A stretch of DNA of 64,000 nucleotides, from the NCBI GenBank assembly GCA_021790935.1, contig JAJYFL010000008.1:1-64000 (forward strand). Reading direction: 5' to 3'. This document shows, one piece after another, positions 8,574 to 17,070 of the stretch. Each line of letters starts with the position of its first letter. The first letter of the stretch is position 1. This DNA comes from a bacterium (GTDB lineage: Bacteria > Vulcanimicrobiota > Vulcanimicrobiia > Vulcanimicrobiales > Vulcanimicrobiaceae). The position numbers and the translations under genes were made by a program. The notes beneath the pieces were generated by a model. It made no database searches. It was not told where the DNA came from and worked only from the letters and a program-made list of their open reading frames with translations.

Positions 8574-9463
8574 CGGTCGGTGTCGATGCCGGCGGTACGT
8601 CGACCGTCGCGGCGCTCTCGCGAGACGGAGCGTTACTGCGAACGTATGCGGGTGACTCCGCGAACGCGAATTCGCGTGGGATCGAAGGCGCGGCGGCGGA
8701 GATCGTTTTGACGCTCTTGGGCGCGCTCGAGGGCGAGCTTCCCAACGCCATCGTGGTCGGCGCCGCGGGGGCCGGGCGAGAAGACGTAGCGCGAGGATTG
8801 GAATCCTCGCTGCGCACGCGCTTTCCGCAGGCGAAAGTTCGCGTGACCGACGATGCGCAGATCGCGTTGCATGCGGCCGTACGGGAGGGACCCGGGGCCG
8901 TGCTGATCGCGGGGACCGGATCGTTCGCGTACGCGCAGCGTGGCTCCGACGGCTACCGCGCCGGCGGTTACGGGTACCTGCTGGGCGATGACGGCTCGGG
9001 TTTTTCGATCGGTTCGGCGGCACTCCACCACCTGCTGCGCTCGTATGACGAGCGGGTTGCGCGCGATGACTTCGCGCGCAGGCTCGAATCTCACCTTGGC
9101 ACGCGGAGCGTTGCCGATACGCTGGCACGCGTCTACGGGCAGCCGCAGGCCATCGCGTTCGTAGCCTCGCTGGCACCGCTCGTCATCGATGCGGCCAGTC
9201 AGGGAGAACGCGCCGCGAATGCGATCGTGCAGAGGGCGGCGCTGGAGCTCGCCGAGATGCTGAAATCGCTGGTCAAACGCGCCGGCCTGAACGAGCTGCA
9301 GGCACCGATCGTCTTCGCCGGCGGCCTGCTGGCGCGCAATAGTTTGCTAAGTTTCTTGCTGGAGACGCGCTTGCAAAACGATCTGCCGAACATGCCCATC
9401 ATAAAGGATCCGGATCCGCCGCACCTCGGGGCCCTGGCCGCCGCCGAACATCTGCTAAGGTGA
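8561..9463 (+). CDS. BadF/BadG-type sugar kinase, probable N-acetylglucosamine kinase
   Basis: 300 residues from a GTG inside the end of anmK (13-bp overlap). The ASKHA fold is visible: VDAGGTST phosphate-1 loop at the N-terminus, IAGTGS phosphate-2 loop, GDDGSGFSIG and a C-terminal FAGGLL segment. This is the BadF/BadG/BcrA/BcrD family, which includes GlcNAc and glucosamine kinases. GlcNAc released by NagZ is the natural substrate in this operon; that assignment rests on context. Confidence 0.87.
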   Translation: MRGIAVGVDAGGTSTVAALSRDGALLRTYAGDSANANSRGIEGAAAEIVLTLLGALEGELPNAIVVGAAGAGREDVARGLESSLRTRFPQAKVRVTDDAQIALHAAVREGPGAVLIAGTGSFAYAQRGSDGYRAGGYGYLLGDDGSGFSIGSAALHHLLRSYDERVARDDFARRLESHLGTRSVADTLARVYGQPQAIAFVASLAPLVIDAASQGERAANAIVQRAALELAEMLKSLVKRAGLNELQAPIVFAGGLLARNSLLSFLLETRLQNDLPNMPIIKDPDPPHLGALAAAEHLLR

Positions 9464-9498
9464 ACATGGCGCATCCGCGCATTTTCATCCGCTTCCAT

Positions 9499-9516
9499 GT
9501 GGCCCTTTAGGGCCAC
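9499..9516. other. Hairpin in the kinase-murQ gap
   Basis: GTGGCCC and GGGCCAC form a perfect 7-bp stem with a TTTA loop, 15 bp before the murQ start. There is no T run, so it is more likely an mRNA processing or stability structure than a terminator. Confidence 0.5.
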
Positions 9517-9530
9517 GGGGTTACTAACCT

Positions 9531-10475
9531 ATGAATGACCGCCCCCGTCCCCGTCATCCTGAGCCGCTCGAAGGAGACGAGCCGCTCGAAGCCTCTCTCC
9601 CGCAGACGGAGGCGATCAACCCCCGCACGCGCGGACTCGACGAACGCGCCACGCCCGACCTCGTGCGCGTCCTCGTCGACGAACAACGGGCGGCGATCGA
9701 TGCCGTACTTGCCTGCGGCGATCTGCTTGCGCTTGCCGTGGATGAGATTGCAGCGCGACTGCGCGCCGGTGGGCGGCTGCACTACGTGGGCGCCGGTACG
9801 AGCGGGCGTTTGGGATACCTGGACGCATCCGAGATGCCGCCGACCTTCGGCACCGATCCGTCGCTGGTCTGCGCGCATATTGCGGGGGGCGCCGGTGCGC
9901 TGACGCGGGCCGTCGAGGGCGCCGAAGACGACGGGGAAGCGGGAGCGCGCGAGATGAGCGCGCACGTGCGTGCCGGCGATGCGGTGGTCGGGATCTCCGC
10001 GAGCGGCGGAGCGGCTTACGTCGTGCGGGCGATTGAAACGGCTCGCGCAACCGGCGCATGGACGCTCGGCGTGGCGAACAGCGCGGGCTCGCCGTTGCTG
10101 CTGGCGGCCGATCTCTCGATCGCGCTCGGAACCGGGCCGGAGCCGCTGACCGGTTCGACGCGTTTGAAGGCCGGAACGTCGCAGAAGGTGCTTCTCAATA
10201 CGCTCTCGACCGCGGTCATGGTGCGCTTGGGTAAGGTCCACGACAACCTGATGGTCGACGTGGTCGCGACCAATAGCAAACTACGCGATCGCGCGTTGCG
10301 CTTGGTGCTGCGGCTCGCCCCGCTCGACGAGTCGCGCGGCCGTGCCGTGCTGGCTGCGGCCGGCGGCAACGTGAAGGTAGCCGTCGTCATGGCGCGCCGC
10401 GACCTGGACGCGGCGGCGGCGCGCGCGCTTCTCGAGCGGCACGGCGGCCGCCTGCGCGACAGCCTCTCGGAATGA
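9531..10475 (+). CDS. murQ: N-acetylmuramic acid 6-phosphate etherase
   Basis: 314 residues. The SIS-domain signature GAGTSGRLGYLDASE and the downstream AEDD and ASGG motifs identify MurQ, which cleaves the lactyl ether of MurNAc-6-phosphate to GlcNAc-6-phosphate and D-lactate in the cytoplasm. Residues 2-23 are an extra Pro/Glu-rich N-terminal extension before the usual LPQTEAINPRT start of the family. That extension is encoded by a copy of a dispersed 'gtcatcctgagc' repeat. The end overlaps the next gene by 4 bp. Confidence 0.93.
   Translation: MNDRPRPRHPEPLEGDEPLEASLPQTEAINPRTRGLDERATPDLVRVLVDEQRAAIDAVLACGDLLALAVDEIAARLRAGGRLHYVGAGTSGRLGYLDASEMPPTFGTDPSLVCAHIAGGAGALTRAVEGAEDDGEAGAREMSAHVRAGDAVVGISASGGAAYVVRAIETARATGAWTLGVANSAGSPLLLAADLSIALGTGPEPLTGSTRLKAGTSQKVLLNTLSTAVMVRLGKVHDNLMVDVVATNSKLRDRALRLVLRLAPLDESRGRAVLAAAGGNVKVAVVMARRDLDAAAARALLERHGGRLRDSLSE
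9553..9590. repeat. Dispersed 'GTCATCCTGAGC' repeat inside murQ
   Basis: GTCATCCTGAGC followed by CTCGAAGGA, with a second CCGCTCGAAG 11 bases on. A related copy (GTCATCCTCAGCCTGTCGAAG) sits at 16832-16852. Here it is translated as the N-terminal tail of MurQ. Confidence 0.6.
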
Positions 10476-12052
10476 AGTACGCGGCGAGCAGAGCCGCCGC
10501 AATCGCGCTTGCGGCGTGTTGCCTCGTGCCGGCCGCCGCGGCTGCCGCACGCCGGCCGATCGCGTTCGTGCCCCTCGACGACCGGCCGGTCACACTGCAA
10601 CTCCCGGTAATGCTCGGGCGGATTGCTGGCCGTGACGTCATCGTGCCGCCGCGCGCCGATCTTGGGAACTATCTCACTGCAGGTCGCCCCGATGCAGTGA
10701 TTGCGTGGCTGAACGGTCCGCAGGCGCGGCGCGCCCGCGATTTCGTCCTCTCGACGGATATGCTCGCGTATGGAGGGCTGGTCGCTTCGCGAGTTCCGGG
10801 AGTGCGCTACCAGGATGCATACTTTCGCTTGCACGAGATCGTGCATCTGCGAGCCGAGCATCCGGATGCGCGGATCGACGCATTGGGTACGATCATGCGC
10901 CTGGCGCCGACGGGCGTGCCCGCGCTCGGTGCCGCCGCGAACTACTTCGCCGCTTACCCCGCGTGGCAGTACATCCAGCAGTACGCGAACCTGCACGATC
11001 CGCTGCTGCCGAGTGAAGAGGCGACGGCGGCGCGCCTGCGCGCGCTGATCGGCGAGCCGCTGCTGCAGGAGTATCTGGCGACGCGTGCGCGCGACCGGGA
11101 CGTGGACGCGCTGCTTCTGCAGCTGACCGCGCGCGGTGCGATCGACCACCTCGTACTCGGGCAAGACGATGCGGGTCGCGTCGGCTTGCACGTCGCGGAT
11201 CTTGCCGATTTGAAGGCGGTCTTGCTGCAATACGGTCTCGCAGGCCGCGCTTCGATCGAGCCGGGTGCCGACGAACTCGGCATGGCGCTGGTCGCGCGCA
11301 CGCTGGCGCGGGAGGCGGACTGGACGCCGCGCGTAGCGGTGCGCTATTCGATGCCGGACGGCGCGTCGGTGCGCGATCCGCTCGAGTACGCGCCGATCGG
11401 AGTTACCATCGGCAGTCTAATTCGCCTGTGCGGCGGCGTTCGCAGCCGCACCGATCCGGATATCACCCTGTACGTTCGCGTTCCGAACACCGACGCCGCG
11501 CACGACGACGAGTTGCTGGCCGCGATGCGCGCCGACGTGGCCGCACGGCAGCCGGTCGCGTTCGTGGACCTGACGTTCTTGCAGAATACCTACGCGCCTC
11601 AAGCCGCCTTCGCGCAACGCTTGCTGAGCGACGGTCTTGCCGGCAAGCTCGATGCATATGCTTCGTGGAATACCGACGCGAACAGCGTCGGAACGGCGCT
11701 CGCCGAGGCCATCGCCGCGGGTGCTGGCCACCGCACGGGCAGCTACGACCGCCTGGCGCAGATGGACTTCACGTTCGATCGGATGGTTGACGACTATGCC
11801 TTTCACGACTACGTACGGCCCGAGCTCAACGCGTACCTCGACGAAGAGGGCGTCGCCGACCACACCTATCTCCTGCCGCCGGTTGCCGCCGCGGCGGCCG
11901 CCCGTAACTCGGCAGATCTCTGGAACCGAGCCGAGTCCATTCTGCACGAACTCTATCCGGGCTATCACATCGCTGCGATCCGCATCGCGCTGCCCTGGAA
12001 CCGTACGTTCGAGACGCGTATCCGCGTGCGCCTCGCCCCACCGCTGCCCTAG
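10472..12052 (+). CDS. DUF4127 family exported protein
   Basis: 526 residues with a signal peptide (about 1-25, Ala-rich). The DUF4127 hallmarks are clear: FVPLDDRPV just after the signal, STDMLAYGGLVASR and a VLGQDDAG segment. The biochemical function is unknown. Its 4-bp overlap with murQ makes it the last gene of the recycling operon, so a periplasmic or surface role in handling amino-sugar polymers is a reasonable inference. No metal or catalytic motif beyond the conserved Asp-rich segments can be assigned. Confidence 0.85.
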   Translation: MKYAASRAAAIALAACCLVPAAAAAARRPIAFVPLDDRPVTLQLPVMLGRIAGRDVIVPPRADLGNYLTAGRPDAVIAWLNGPQARRARDFVLSTDMLAYGGLVASRVPGVRYQDAYFRLHEIVHLRAEHPDARIDALGTIMRLAPTGVPALGAAANYFAAYPAWQYIQQYANLHDPLLPSEEATAARLRALIGEPLLQEYLATRARDRDVDALLLQLTARGAIDHLVLGQDDAGRVGLHVADLADLKAVLLQYGLAGRASIEPGADELGMALVARTLAREADWTPRVAVRYSMPDGASVRDPLEYAPIGVTIGSLIRLCGGVRSRTDPDITLYVRVPNTDAAHDDELLAAMRADVAARQPVAFVDLTFLQNTYAPQAAFAQRLLSDGLAGKLDAYASWNTDANSVGTALAEAIAAGAGHRTGSYDRLAQMDFTFDRMVDDYAFHDYVRPELNAYLDEEGVADHTYLLPPVAAAAAARNSADLWNRAESILHELYPGYHIAAIRIALPWNRTFETRIRVRLAPPLP

Positions 12053-12075
12053 CACGTATCTGGTTACCGTAATTT

Positions 12076-12993
12076 TCAGTGCACGAGTTGCTGCACGAGG
12101 ACGAAGCGCACGCCTTCGGCCTCCATCTTCGGATACATCTCGCGCAGCGCTTCGAGCGTCGTCGGGCGGGGGTGTCCGATGGCGATTGCCGACCCGTTCG
12201 CCTTTGCGATATCGACCGCGATCTGCAGTTGGCGCTGCGTGTAGGCAACGCTTCGGCGATCGTCGAGGAAGACGTCGCGCGCTGCAGTGGGCACGCCGAA
12301 CCGGCGGGCGGTCGCGACGCCTACGGAGGTTGCGATCGTCATCGAATCTACGAAGAAAAGCCCATGGCGTTTGAGTACGGCCATTACGGCGCGCATGACG
12401 CGGGGATCCGAAGTTGCTTGGCTCCCTTCGTGATTGTTGACGCCCGCGGCGAGCGGCACTTGCGCGATGTCGTCTTCGGTCTGCGCCGCGACTTGCGCGT
12501 CGGTCATCGCGGTCGTGATCTCGCCCGGTCCGGGATAGATGTGCGAGATCGGTTCCATCGGGAGATGCAGCATCACGCCCTTGCCGGCTGCGGCGGCCTC
12601 TCGAGCGATGAGGCTCGTGTAACGCACGTACGGTAATACCGCGAGCGTCAGCGGTATGGGTAGGGCGATGTAGCCGCGCTCGGTCGAAAGCCATTGCCCG
12701 CAGTCGTCGATGACGATCGCAACGGCCGGCTTGCCGCCGGAGGGCAGCGGCGCAGCGACGCTTGGAAGGGCCGTCGGCGCGCGCGTGGGCACCGGCGTTG
12801 CACGCGGCCTGGGCGTGGGCGGCGGCGCGAGCGTTGGCACCGGGCTCGCTTCGGCGACCGGCTTGGTCTCGCGCCGAAGGTGCTGCGGCCGATGCGGTAC
12901 GATGAGCCACACGACGGCTGCGACGGCTGTCAGCAGCACTAACACGGTAACCGGCGAGATCTTACGGCGTCGCCCGCGTCGGTTGCGTCTCAA
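12076..12993 (-). CDS. Divergent polysaccharide deacetylase family protein
   Basis: 305 residues from a TTG at 12993 with an AGGAGG 9 bases upstream that overlaps the end of the epimerase gene. A basic N-terminus and one membrane helix (about 15-33) are followed by a Pro/Thr/Ala-rich linker (about 40-85). The catalytic-like domain begins at AIVIDDCG and contains LHLPMEP and GVNNHEGS. This is the Pfam 'divergent polysaccharide deacetylase' family (YibQ-like), anchored by a signal anchor. The substrate is unknown. It is transcribed behind the methylmalonyl-CoA genes. Confidence 0.88.
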   Translation of the reverse strand: MRRNRRGRRRKISPVTVLVLLTAVAAVVWLIVPHRPQHLRRETKPVAEASPVPTLAPPPTPRPRATPVPTRAPTALPSVAAPLPSGGKPAVAIVIDDCGQWLSTERGYIALPIPLTLAVLPYVRYTSLIAREAAAAGKGVMLHLPMEPISHIYPGPGEITTAMTDAQVAAQTEDDIAQVPLAAGVNNHEGSQATSDPRVMRAVMAVLKRHGLFFVDSMTIATSVGVATARRFGVPTAARDVFLDDRRSVAYTQRQLQIAVDIAKANGSAIAIGHPRPTTLEALREMYPKMEAEGVRFVLVQQLVH

Positions 12994-13006
12994 CTCCGAC
13001 AGCCTC

Positions 13007-13405
13007 CTAGCGCCGTGGTTCGCAGAGTTCGACGAGCACGCCCTGCGTGCTCTTGGGATGCAGGAAGGCGACGCGATTGCCGTGCGCGCCGCGCCGCGGC
13101 GCCTCGTCGATCAAACGCACGCCGGCACCCTTGAGGCGCGCGAGTTCGGCTTCTATATTGCAGACGCGATAGGCGGTGTGATGGAGCTTGCTCTGCGCGT
13201 CGCCGCGGAACCTCGCGATCGGCGAAGTTTCGTCGAGCGGCAGCAGCAGTTCGAGTACGCAGCCGCCGGCCTCGAGCCCGACAGCCTCCACGCCTTGGTC
13301 TGCGATCGTTTCGCGGTACACTTGCGTGAAGCCGAGCGTGCCGGTGTAGAGATCGAGACTGGCTTCGAGATCTTTCACCACGATGGCCACGTGGTCGACG
13401 GTCAC
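13007..13405 (-). CDS. mce: Methylmalonyl-CoA epimerase
   Basis: 132 residues of the vicinal-oxygen-chelate (glyoxalase) fold. The opening [13 protein letters not shown], the KLHHTAYRV segment in the second module and the C-terminal VELCEP glutamate supply the usual His, His and Glu metal ligands. It interconverts (S)- and (R)-methylmalonyl-CoA between propionyl-CoA carboxylase and the mutase. The start overlaps the mutase stop by 4 bp, so the two are translationally coupled. Confidence 0.92.
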   Translation of the reverse strand: MTVDHVAIVVKDLEASLDLYTGTLGFTQVYRETIADQGVEAVGLEAGGCVLELLLPLDETSPIARFRGDAQSKLHHTAYRVCNIEAELARLKGAGVRLIDEAPRRGAHGNRVAFLHPKSTQGVLVELCEPRR

Positions 13406-14982
13406 GCGAGCGCCTCCTTCGCTTGATAGACGCCGAAGACGCCCCGTAGCGTCCCGCAGATCTCGCCGAGCGTCGCACCCGCGTCGACGGCCTCTATGAA
13501 ACGAGGCATCAGGTTGGCGGTTCCCCGCGCGGCGTCACGGATCTCGTCGAGGCGCGTGCCCACCAACGCGTTGTCGCGCGCGGTGCGGAGGGCGTGCAGG
13601 CGCGCGACCTGTTCTCTCTCGATCGATTCATCGATGCGGAGCAGCGGAATCGTATCCCGCGTTCCGCCGGGCTCGACGAATCTGTTAACGCCGACGACGA
13701 CGCTCTCGCCGCGTTCGATGGCTTGCTGCGCTCGGTATGCCGACTCGGCGATGCGCGTCTGCATCCAACCGCTCTCGATCGCCGCTACGCTGCCCCCGAG
13801 ATCGTCGATCTCGGCGATGAGCTCTCCCGCTCGCTCGATCAATTCGTTCGTGAGGGACTCGACGTAATACGAGCCCGCGAGCGGGTCGACGACTTCGGCG
13901 GCGCCGCTTTCGTATGCGATGATCTGCTGGGTGCGCAGAGCCACCTTCGCGCTCTGCGCCGTCGGTAGAGCGAGCGCTTCGTCTTGACCGTTGGTATGCA
14001 AGGACTGCGCGCCGCCGAGCACGGCCGCCAGCGCCTGGAGGCTCACCCGCACCACGTTGTTCTCGGGCTCCTGCGCCGTCAGCGTCGAGCCACCGGTCTG
14101 CGCGTGGAAGCGCAGCATCTGCGAGCGGGGGTCTTTGCAGCCAAACTCGTCGCGCGTTACGTGCGCCCACAAGTAGCGCGCGGCCCGGAATTTGGCGACC
14201 TCTTCAAAAAAGTCGTTGTGCGCGTTCCAGAAAAACGAGATGCGCGGCGCGATCGTGTCGAGATCGAGGCCGGCCGTGCGCGCGGCCCGGAGGTATGCCT
14301 TGCCGTTCGAAAGCGTGAAAGCGATCTCTTCGAGCGCCGTCGATCCGGCCTCGCGGATATGATAGCCGGAGACCGAGATGGTATTCCACTGCGGGACTTC
14401 GGCAGAGCAATAGCTCATCACGTCGGTGACCAGCCGCATCGAAGGCGTGGGCGGGAAGATATAGGTTCCGCGCGCGACGTACTCTTTGAGGATGTCGTTT
14501 TGGATCGTCCCACCCAATTTTTCGAACGCGGTGCCGCGACGGCGAGCGACCGCGAGCAGCATGGCGAGGAGAATCGAGGCTGGGGCGTTGATCGTCATCG
14601 AGACGGTCACGCCGTCGAGCGGTATCGCCTCGAAGAGCCTCTCCACGTCGGCGACGCAGTCGATGGCAACGCCGACCTTGCCTACTTCGCCGCGCGCCTG
14701 CGGCGCGTCGGAGTCGTAACCCAGTTGCGTCGGGAGATCGAAGGCGACGGAGATCCCGGTCGTGCCGCGTTCGAGCAGATAGCGGTAGCGTGCGTTCGAT
14801 TCGGCAGCGGTTGCGAAGCCCGCATATTGGCGCATCGTCCAGAGGCGGCCCCGGTACATGTCCTTGCGGACGCCACGCGCGAACGGAAAGGTGCCGGGCT
14901 CGCCGAGCTCGTGCGGCGTGCCCTCGGCTCGATCGTATACCGGCCTGAGCGGAATCGCGGAATCGTTGCGTTCTCGGGGCAT
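13402..14982 (-). CDS. Methylmalonyl-CoA mutase, catalytic subunit without B12 domain
   Basis: 526 residues covering only the substrate-binding TIM-barrel part of the mutase; no C-terminal DxHxxG cobalamin domain is present. Specificity residues are readable. Tyr53 in TMRQYAGF and Arg171 in ARGTYIFPP are spaced 118 residues apart, as are Tyr89 and Arg207 of the Propionibacterium enzyme. This favours methylmalonyl-CoA over isobutyryl-CoA (which has Phe and Gln). The partner small B12-binding subunit must be encoded elsewhere. Gene order carboxylase alpha, mutase, epimerase supports propionate catabolism. Confidence 0.93.
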   Translation of the reverse strand: MPRERNDSAIPLRPVYDRAEGTPHELGEPGTFPFARGVRKDMYRGRLWTMRQYAGFATAAESNARYRYLLERGTTGISVAFDLPTQLGYDSDAPQARGEVGKVGVAIDCVADVERLFEAIPLDGVTVSMTINAPASILLAMLLAVARRRGTAFEKLGGTIQNDILKEYVARGTYIFPPTPSMRLVTDVMSYCSAEVPQWNTISVSGYHIREAGSTALEEIAFTLSNGKAYLRAARTAGLDLDTIAPRISFFWNAHNDFFEEVAKFRAARYLWAHVTRDEFGCKDPRSQMLRFHAQTGGSTLTAQEPENNVVRVSLQALAAVLGGAQSLHTNGQDEALALPTAQSAKVALRTQQIIAYESGAAEVVDPLAGSYYVESLTNELIERAGELIAEIDDLGGSVAAIESGWMQTRIAESAYRAQQAIERGESVVVGVNRFVEPGGTRDTIPLLRIDESIEREQVARLHALRTARDNALVGTRLDEIRDAARGTANLMPRFIEAVDAGATLGEICGTLRGVFGVYQAKEALA

Positions 14983-15040
14983 ATCTCGCTGCTACCCTTC
15001 GCGCCCGTGCGATGCCGCCCCCGCACTCGCCGCAGGCGAG

Positions 15041-16798
15041 CTACTCGAGCGTCACAAGAGGCGACTGCGCTTCGACGGTATCGCCGCTGGCGGCGTAAAC
15101 GTGCTTGACCGTGCCGCCTTTATGCGCGCGGATCTCATTCATCATCTTCATCGCCTCGACGATGGCGACGAGCTGACCTTCGGCGACCGATTCCCCGCGC
15201 ACCGCCTTCATCTCTACGACGACGCCGTGCATCGGCGAGAGTACGTCGTCTCCGCCTCCCGCGGTGGCGCGCCGGCTGCCGAGATGGCGCGGCGCTGCGC
15301 GGGGTGGGCCTCCCCGCGGCTCCTGCGATGCTTGGGACGAGACCGGCGCGTCGAGCATGCGGACGCGGTACAGTTTGTCGTTGACCTCGATGCGCAGGAC
15401 GTCGCCGGGAGACGACGGGGCGGCGGGTGCGCGGGTCTCGCCTCTCCCGGCAGCCGGCTGCAGCGCAGCGGCAAACGCTTCGAGCGTAGCCGTTCCGTAG
15501 TTTGCGCCGATCACGCTCGGATCGTCGCACAGGGCACGCAACAGCGGCAGCGTGGTGGGCACTCCGACGATCTCATACTCGTCGATGGCGCGGCGCAGAC
15601 GCGCGATCGCCCGCAGGCGCGTTGGAGCCCAGACGACGAGCTTGGCGATCATCGAGTCGTAATCGGGGGAGATTACGAAGCCCGGATAGGCCGCCGAATC
15701 AACGCGCACGCCTAACCCCCCCGGCTCGCGATACGCGCGAATCGTGCCGGGTGCCGGAGAGAAGCCCCGGGCGGGATCCTCGGCGTTGACGCGCACCTCG
15801 ATCGAATGCCCGCGAAGGACGATCGCGTTCTGATCGTAACCGAGCCGTTCGCCTGCGGCGACGCGGATCTGTTCGCGAACGAGGTCCATCCCGCTGAGCA
15901 TCTCGCTAACCGTATGCTCGACTTGGATGCGCGTGTTCATTTCGAGGAAGAAGAACTCGTCGCCGGCGGCCAAGAACTCGACCGTGCCGGCGCTGTCGTA
16001 TCCGATGCTCTGCGCGGCGCGAATTCCCGCCTCGCGTATGCCCTGGCGAACGCGGTCGGATACCGCGGCGGGCGCCTCCTCCCAAAGCTTTTGATGCCGC
16101 CGCTGCAGCGAGCAGTCGCGTTCGCCGACGTGCAGTACGGTGCCGTGCTTGTCGGCGAGAATCTGGAGTTCGACGTGCTTTGGGTTGTCCAGGTAGCGCT
16201 CGGCGTAGATCGTGCCGTTCTTGAAGTACGCCTCGGCTTCGCGGCGAGCGGTATCGAAGGCCGATTCGATCTCCTCGAGGGAGCGTGCGATTTTCAAGCC
16301 TTTGCCGCCGCCGCCGCCGGAGGCCTTGAGCGCAAGCGGCAGGCCGTACCGCTGCGCGGCTTCGCGCGCGCCGGCCAGGTCGGCGATCGGCTCGGTACCA
16401 CCGGGAACCACCGGGACGCCTGCTGCGACCATCGCGCGGCGAGCACGCACCTTGTCGCCCATCGCATCGATCGCTTCGGGATGCGGCCCGATCCAGAGCA
16501 ATCCCGCGCCGATGACGGCTCGCGCGAAGGCGGCGTTCTCGGCCAGGAAACCGTAGCCCGGATGGATCGCTTGCGCTCCCGAGCGCACCGCGATATCGAT
16601 AATCTTCTCGACGCAGAGGTAGCTCTGGGCCGGGGCGGCGGGCCCGAGCAGATAGGCTTCGCCGGCCATGCGGACGTGAAGTGCATCGCGGTCCGCCTCC
16701 GAATAGACCGCCACGGTCTGCAGGCCCATCTCGCGCGCCGTACGGATAACGCGCACCGCGATCTCCCCGCGGTTTGCGATCAACAGCCTCTCAAACAT
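15041..16798 (-). CDS. Acyl-CoA (propionyl-CoA) carboxylase alpha chain: biotin carboxylase plus BCCP
   Basis: 585 residues. The biotin carboxylase part (about 1-445) begins FERLLIANRGEIAVRV and shows the ATP-grasp glycine loop (KASGGGGGKGL) and HVGERDCSLQRRHQK. A low-complexity linker (about 450-515) follows, then a biotinyl domain with the acceptor Lys551 in EAMKM. Such alpha chains pair with a carboxyltransferase beta chain, here encoded at 19284-20837. A role as propionyl-CoA carboxylase is inferred from the adjoining mutase and epimerase. Acetyl-CoA carboxylase activity is also possible, since fabI is adjacent upstream. Confidence 0.92.
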   Translation of the reverse strand: MFERLLIANRGEIAVRVIRTAREMGLQTVAVYSEADRDALHVRMAGEAYLLGPAAPAQSYLCVEKIIDIAVRSGAQAIHPGYGFLAENAAFARAVIGAGLLWIGPHPEAIDAMGDKVRARRAMVAAGVPVVPGGTEPIADLAGAREAAQRYGLPLALKASGGGGGKGLKIARSLEEIESAFDTARREAEAYFKNGTIYAERYLDNPKHVELQILADKHGTVLHVGERDCSLQRRHQKLWEEAPAAVSDRVRQGIREAGIRAAQSIGYDSAGTVEFLAAGDEFFFLEMNTRIQVEHTVSEMLSGMDLVREQIRVAAGERLGYDQNAIVLRGHSIEVRVNAEDPARGFSPAPGTIRAYREPGGLGVRVDSAAYPGFVISPDYDSMIAKLVVWAPTRLRAIARLRRAIDEYEIVGVPTTLPLLRALCDDPSVIGANYGTATLEAFAAALQPAAGRGETRAPAAPSSPGDVLRIEVNDKLYRVRMLDAPVSSQASQEPRGGPPRAAPRHLGSRRATAGGGDDVLSPMHGVVVEMKAVRGESVAEGQLVAIVEAMKMMNEIRAHKGGTVKHVYAASGDTVEAQSPLVTLE

Positions 16799-16803
16799 CC
16801 CCT

Positions 16804-16881
16804 ACGTCATCCCCTTACGTCATCCCACTCTGTCATCCTCAGCCTGTCGAAGGGCGAACGGCGAACGGCGAACGGCGAAGG
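16804..16881. repeat. Short-repeat cluster: GTCATCC x3 and GCGAACG x3
   Basis: Three GTCATCC units (16806, 16819, 16832) lead into GCCTGTCGAAGG, then three tandem GCGAACG copies (16854-16874) and a fourth variant. This is the dispersed 'GTCATCCT..GCCTGTCGAAGG' repeat type. It forms the last ~25 codons of the small gene at 16807-17070. Confidence 0.75.
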
Positions 16882-17070
16882 CCGAGAAGGGCGGGCTAGC
16901 GCGCGCACCTCCTCGATTGTGAGCTCGGGATAGCGCATCGCAAGCCCCCACGGGGGTTGCGGGGCCGGTGCTTGCGCGCGTGACCCGATGGCGCACGAGA
17001 GTGCCGTAAAGATTGCGGCGATCTCCTCGCCGGTGGGCGCCGTTCCTAAGAATTGCGCCGTGCGCCTCAC
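16807..17070 (-). CDS. Small acyl-CoA carboxylase epsilon-like subunit
   Basis: 87 residues from a GTG that overlaps the fabI stop (GTGA). Residues 1-60 contain GTAPTGEEIAAIFTAL, a Pro/Ala-rich bend and WGLAMRYPELTIEEVRAL. The pattern resembles the short epsilon subunits that assist actinobacterial acyl-CoA carboxylases: a Pro-x-x-Glu-Glu-hydrophobic helix, then a Trp-containing tail. It is immediately upstream of the carboxylase alpha gene on the same strand. The last ~25 residues (including FDRLRMT) are translated from a dispersed repeat and are probably not original sequence. Function is inferred from size, motif and neighbours; no homology test was possible. Confidence 0.5.
   Translation of the reverse strand: MRRTAQFLGTAPTGEEIAAIFTALSCAIGSRAQAPAPQPPWGLAMRYPELTIEEVRALARPSRPSPFAVRRSPFDRLRMTEWDDVRG

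Noticed and set aside
9499-9516. Terminator before murQ
   Set aside because: The 7-bp hairpin lacks a T run and murQ clearly belongs to the same operon.
12700-12900. Additional small plus-strand gene over the polysaccharide deacetylase linker
   Set aside because: The reading frame arises from the Pro/Thr/Ala-rich linker region and shows no start signal or domain.
16804-16881. CRISPR array
   Set aside because: Repeat units are 7-12 bases, mostly adjacent or 13 apart, with no spacers of regular length and no cas genes.
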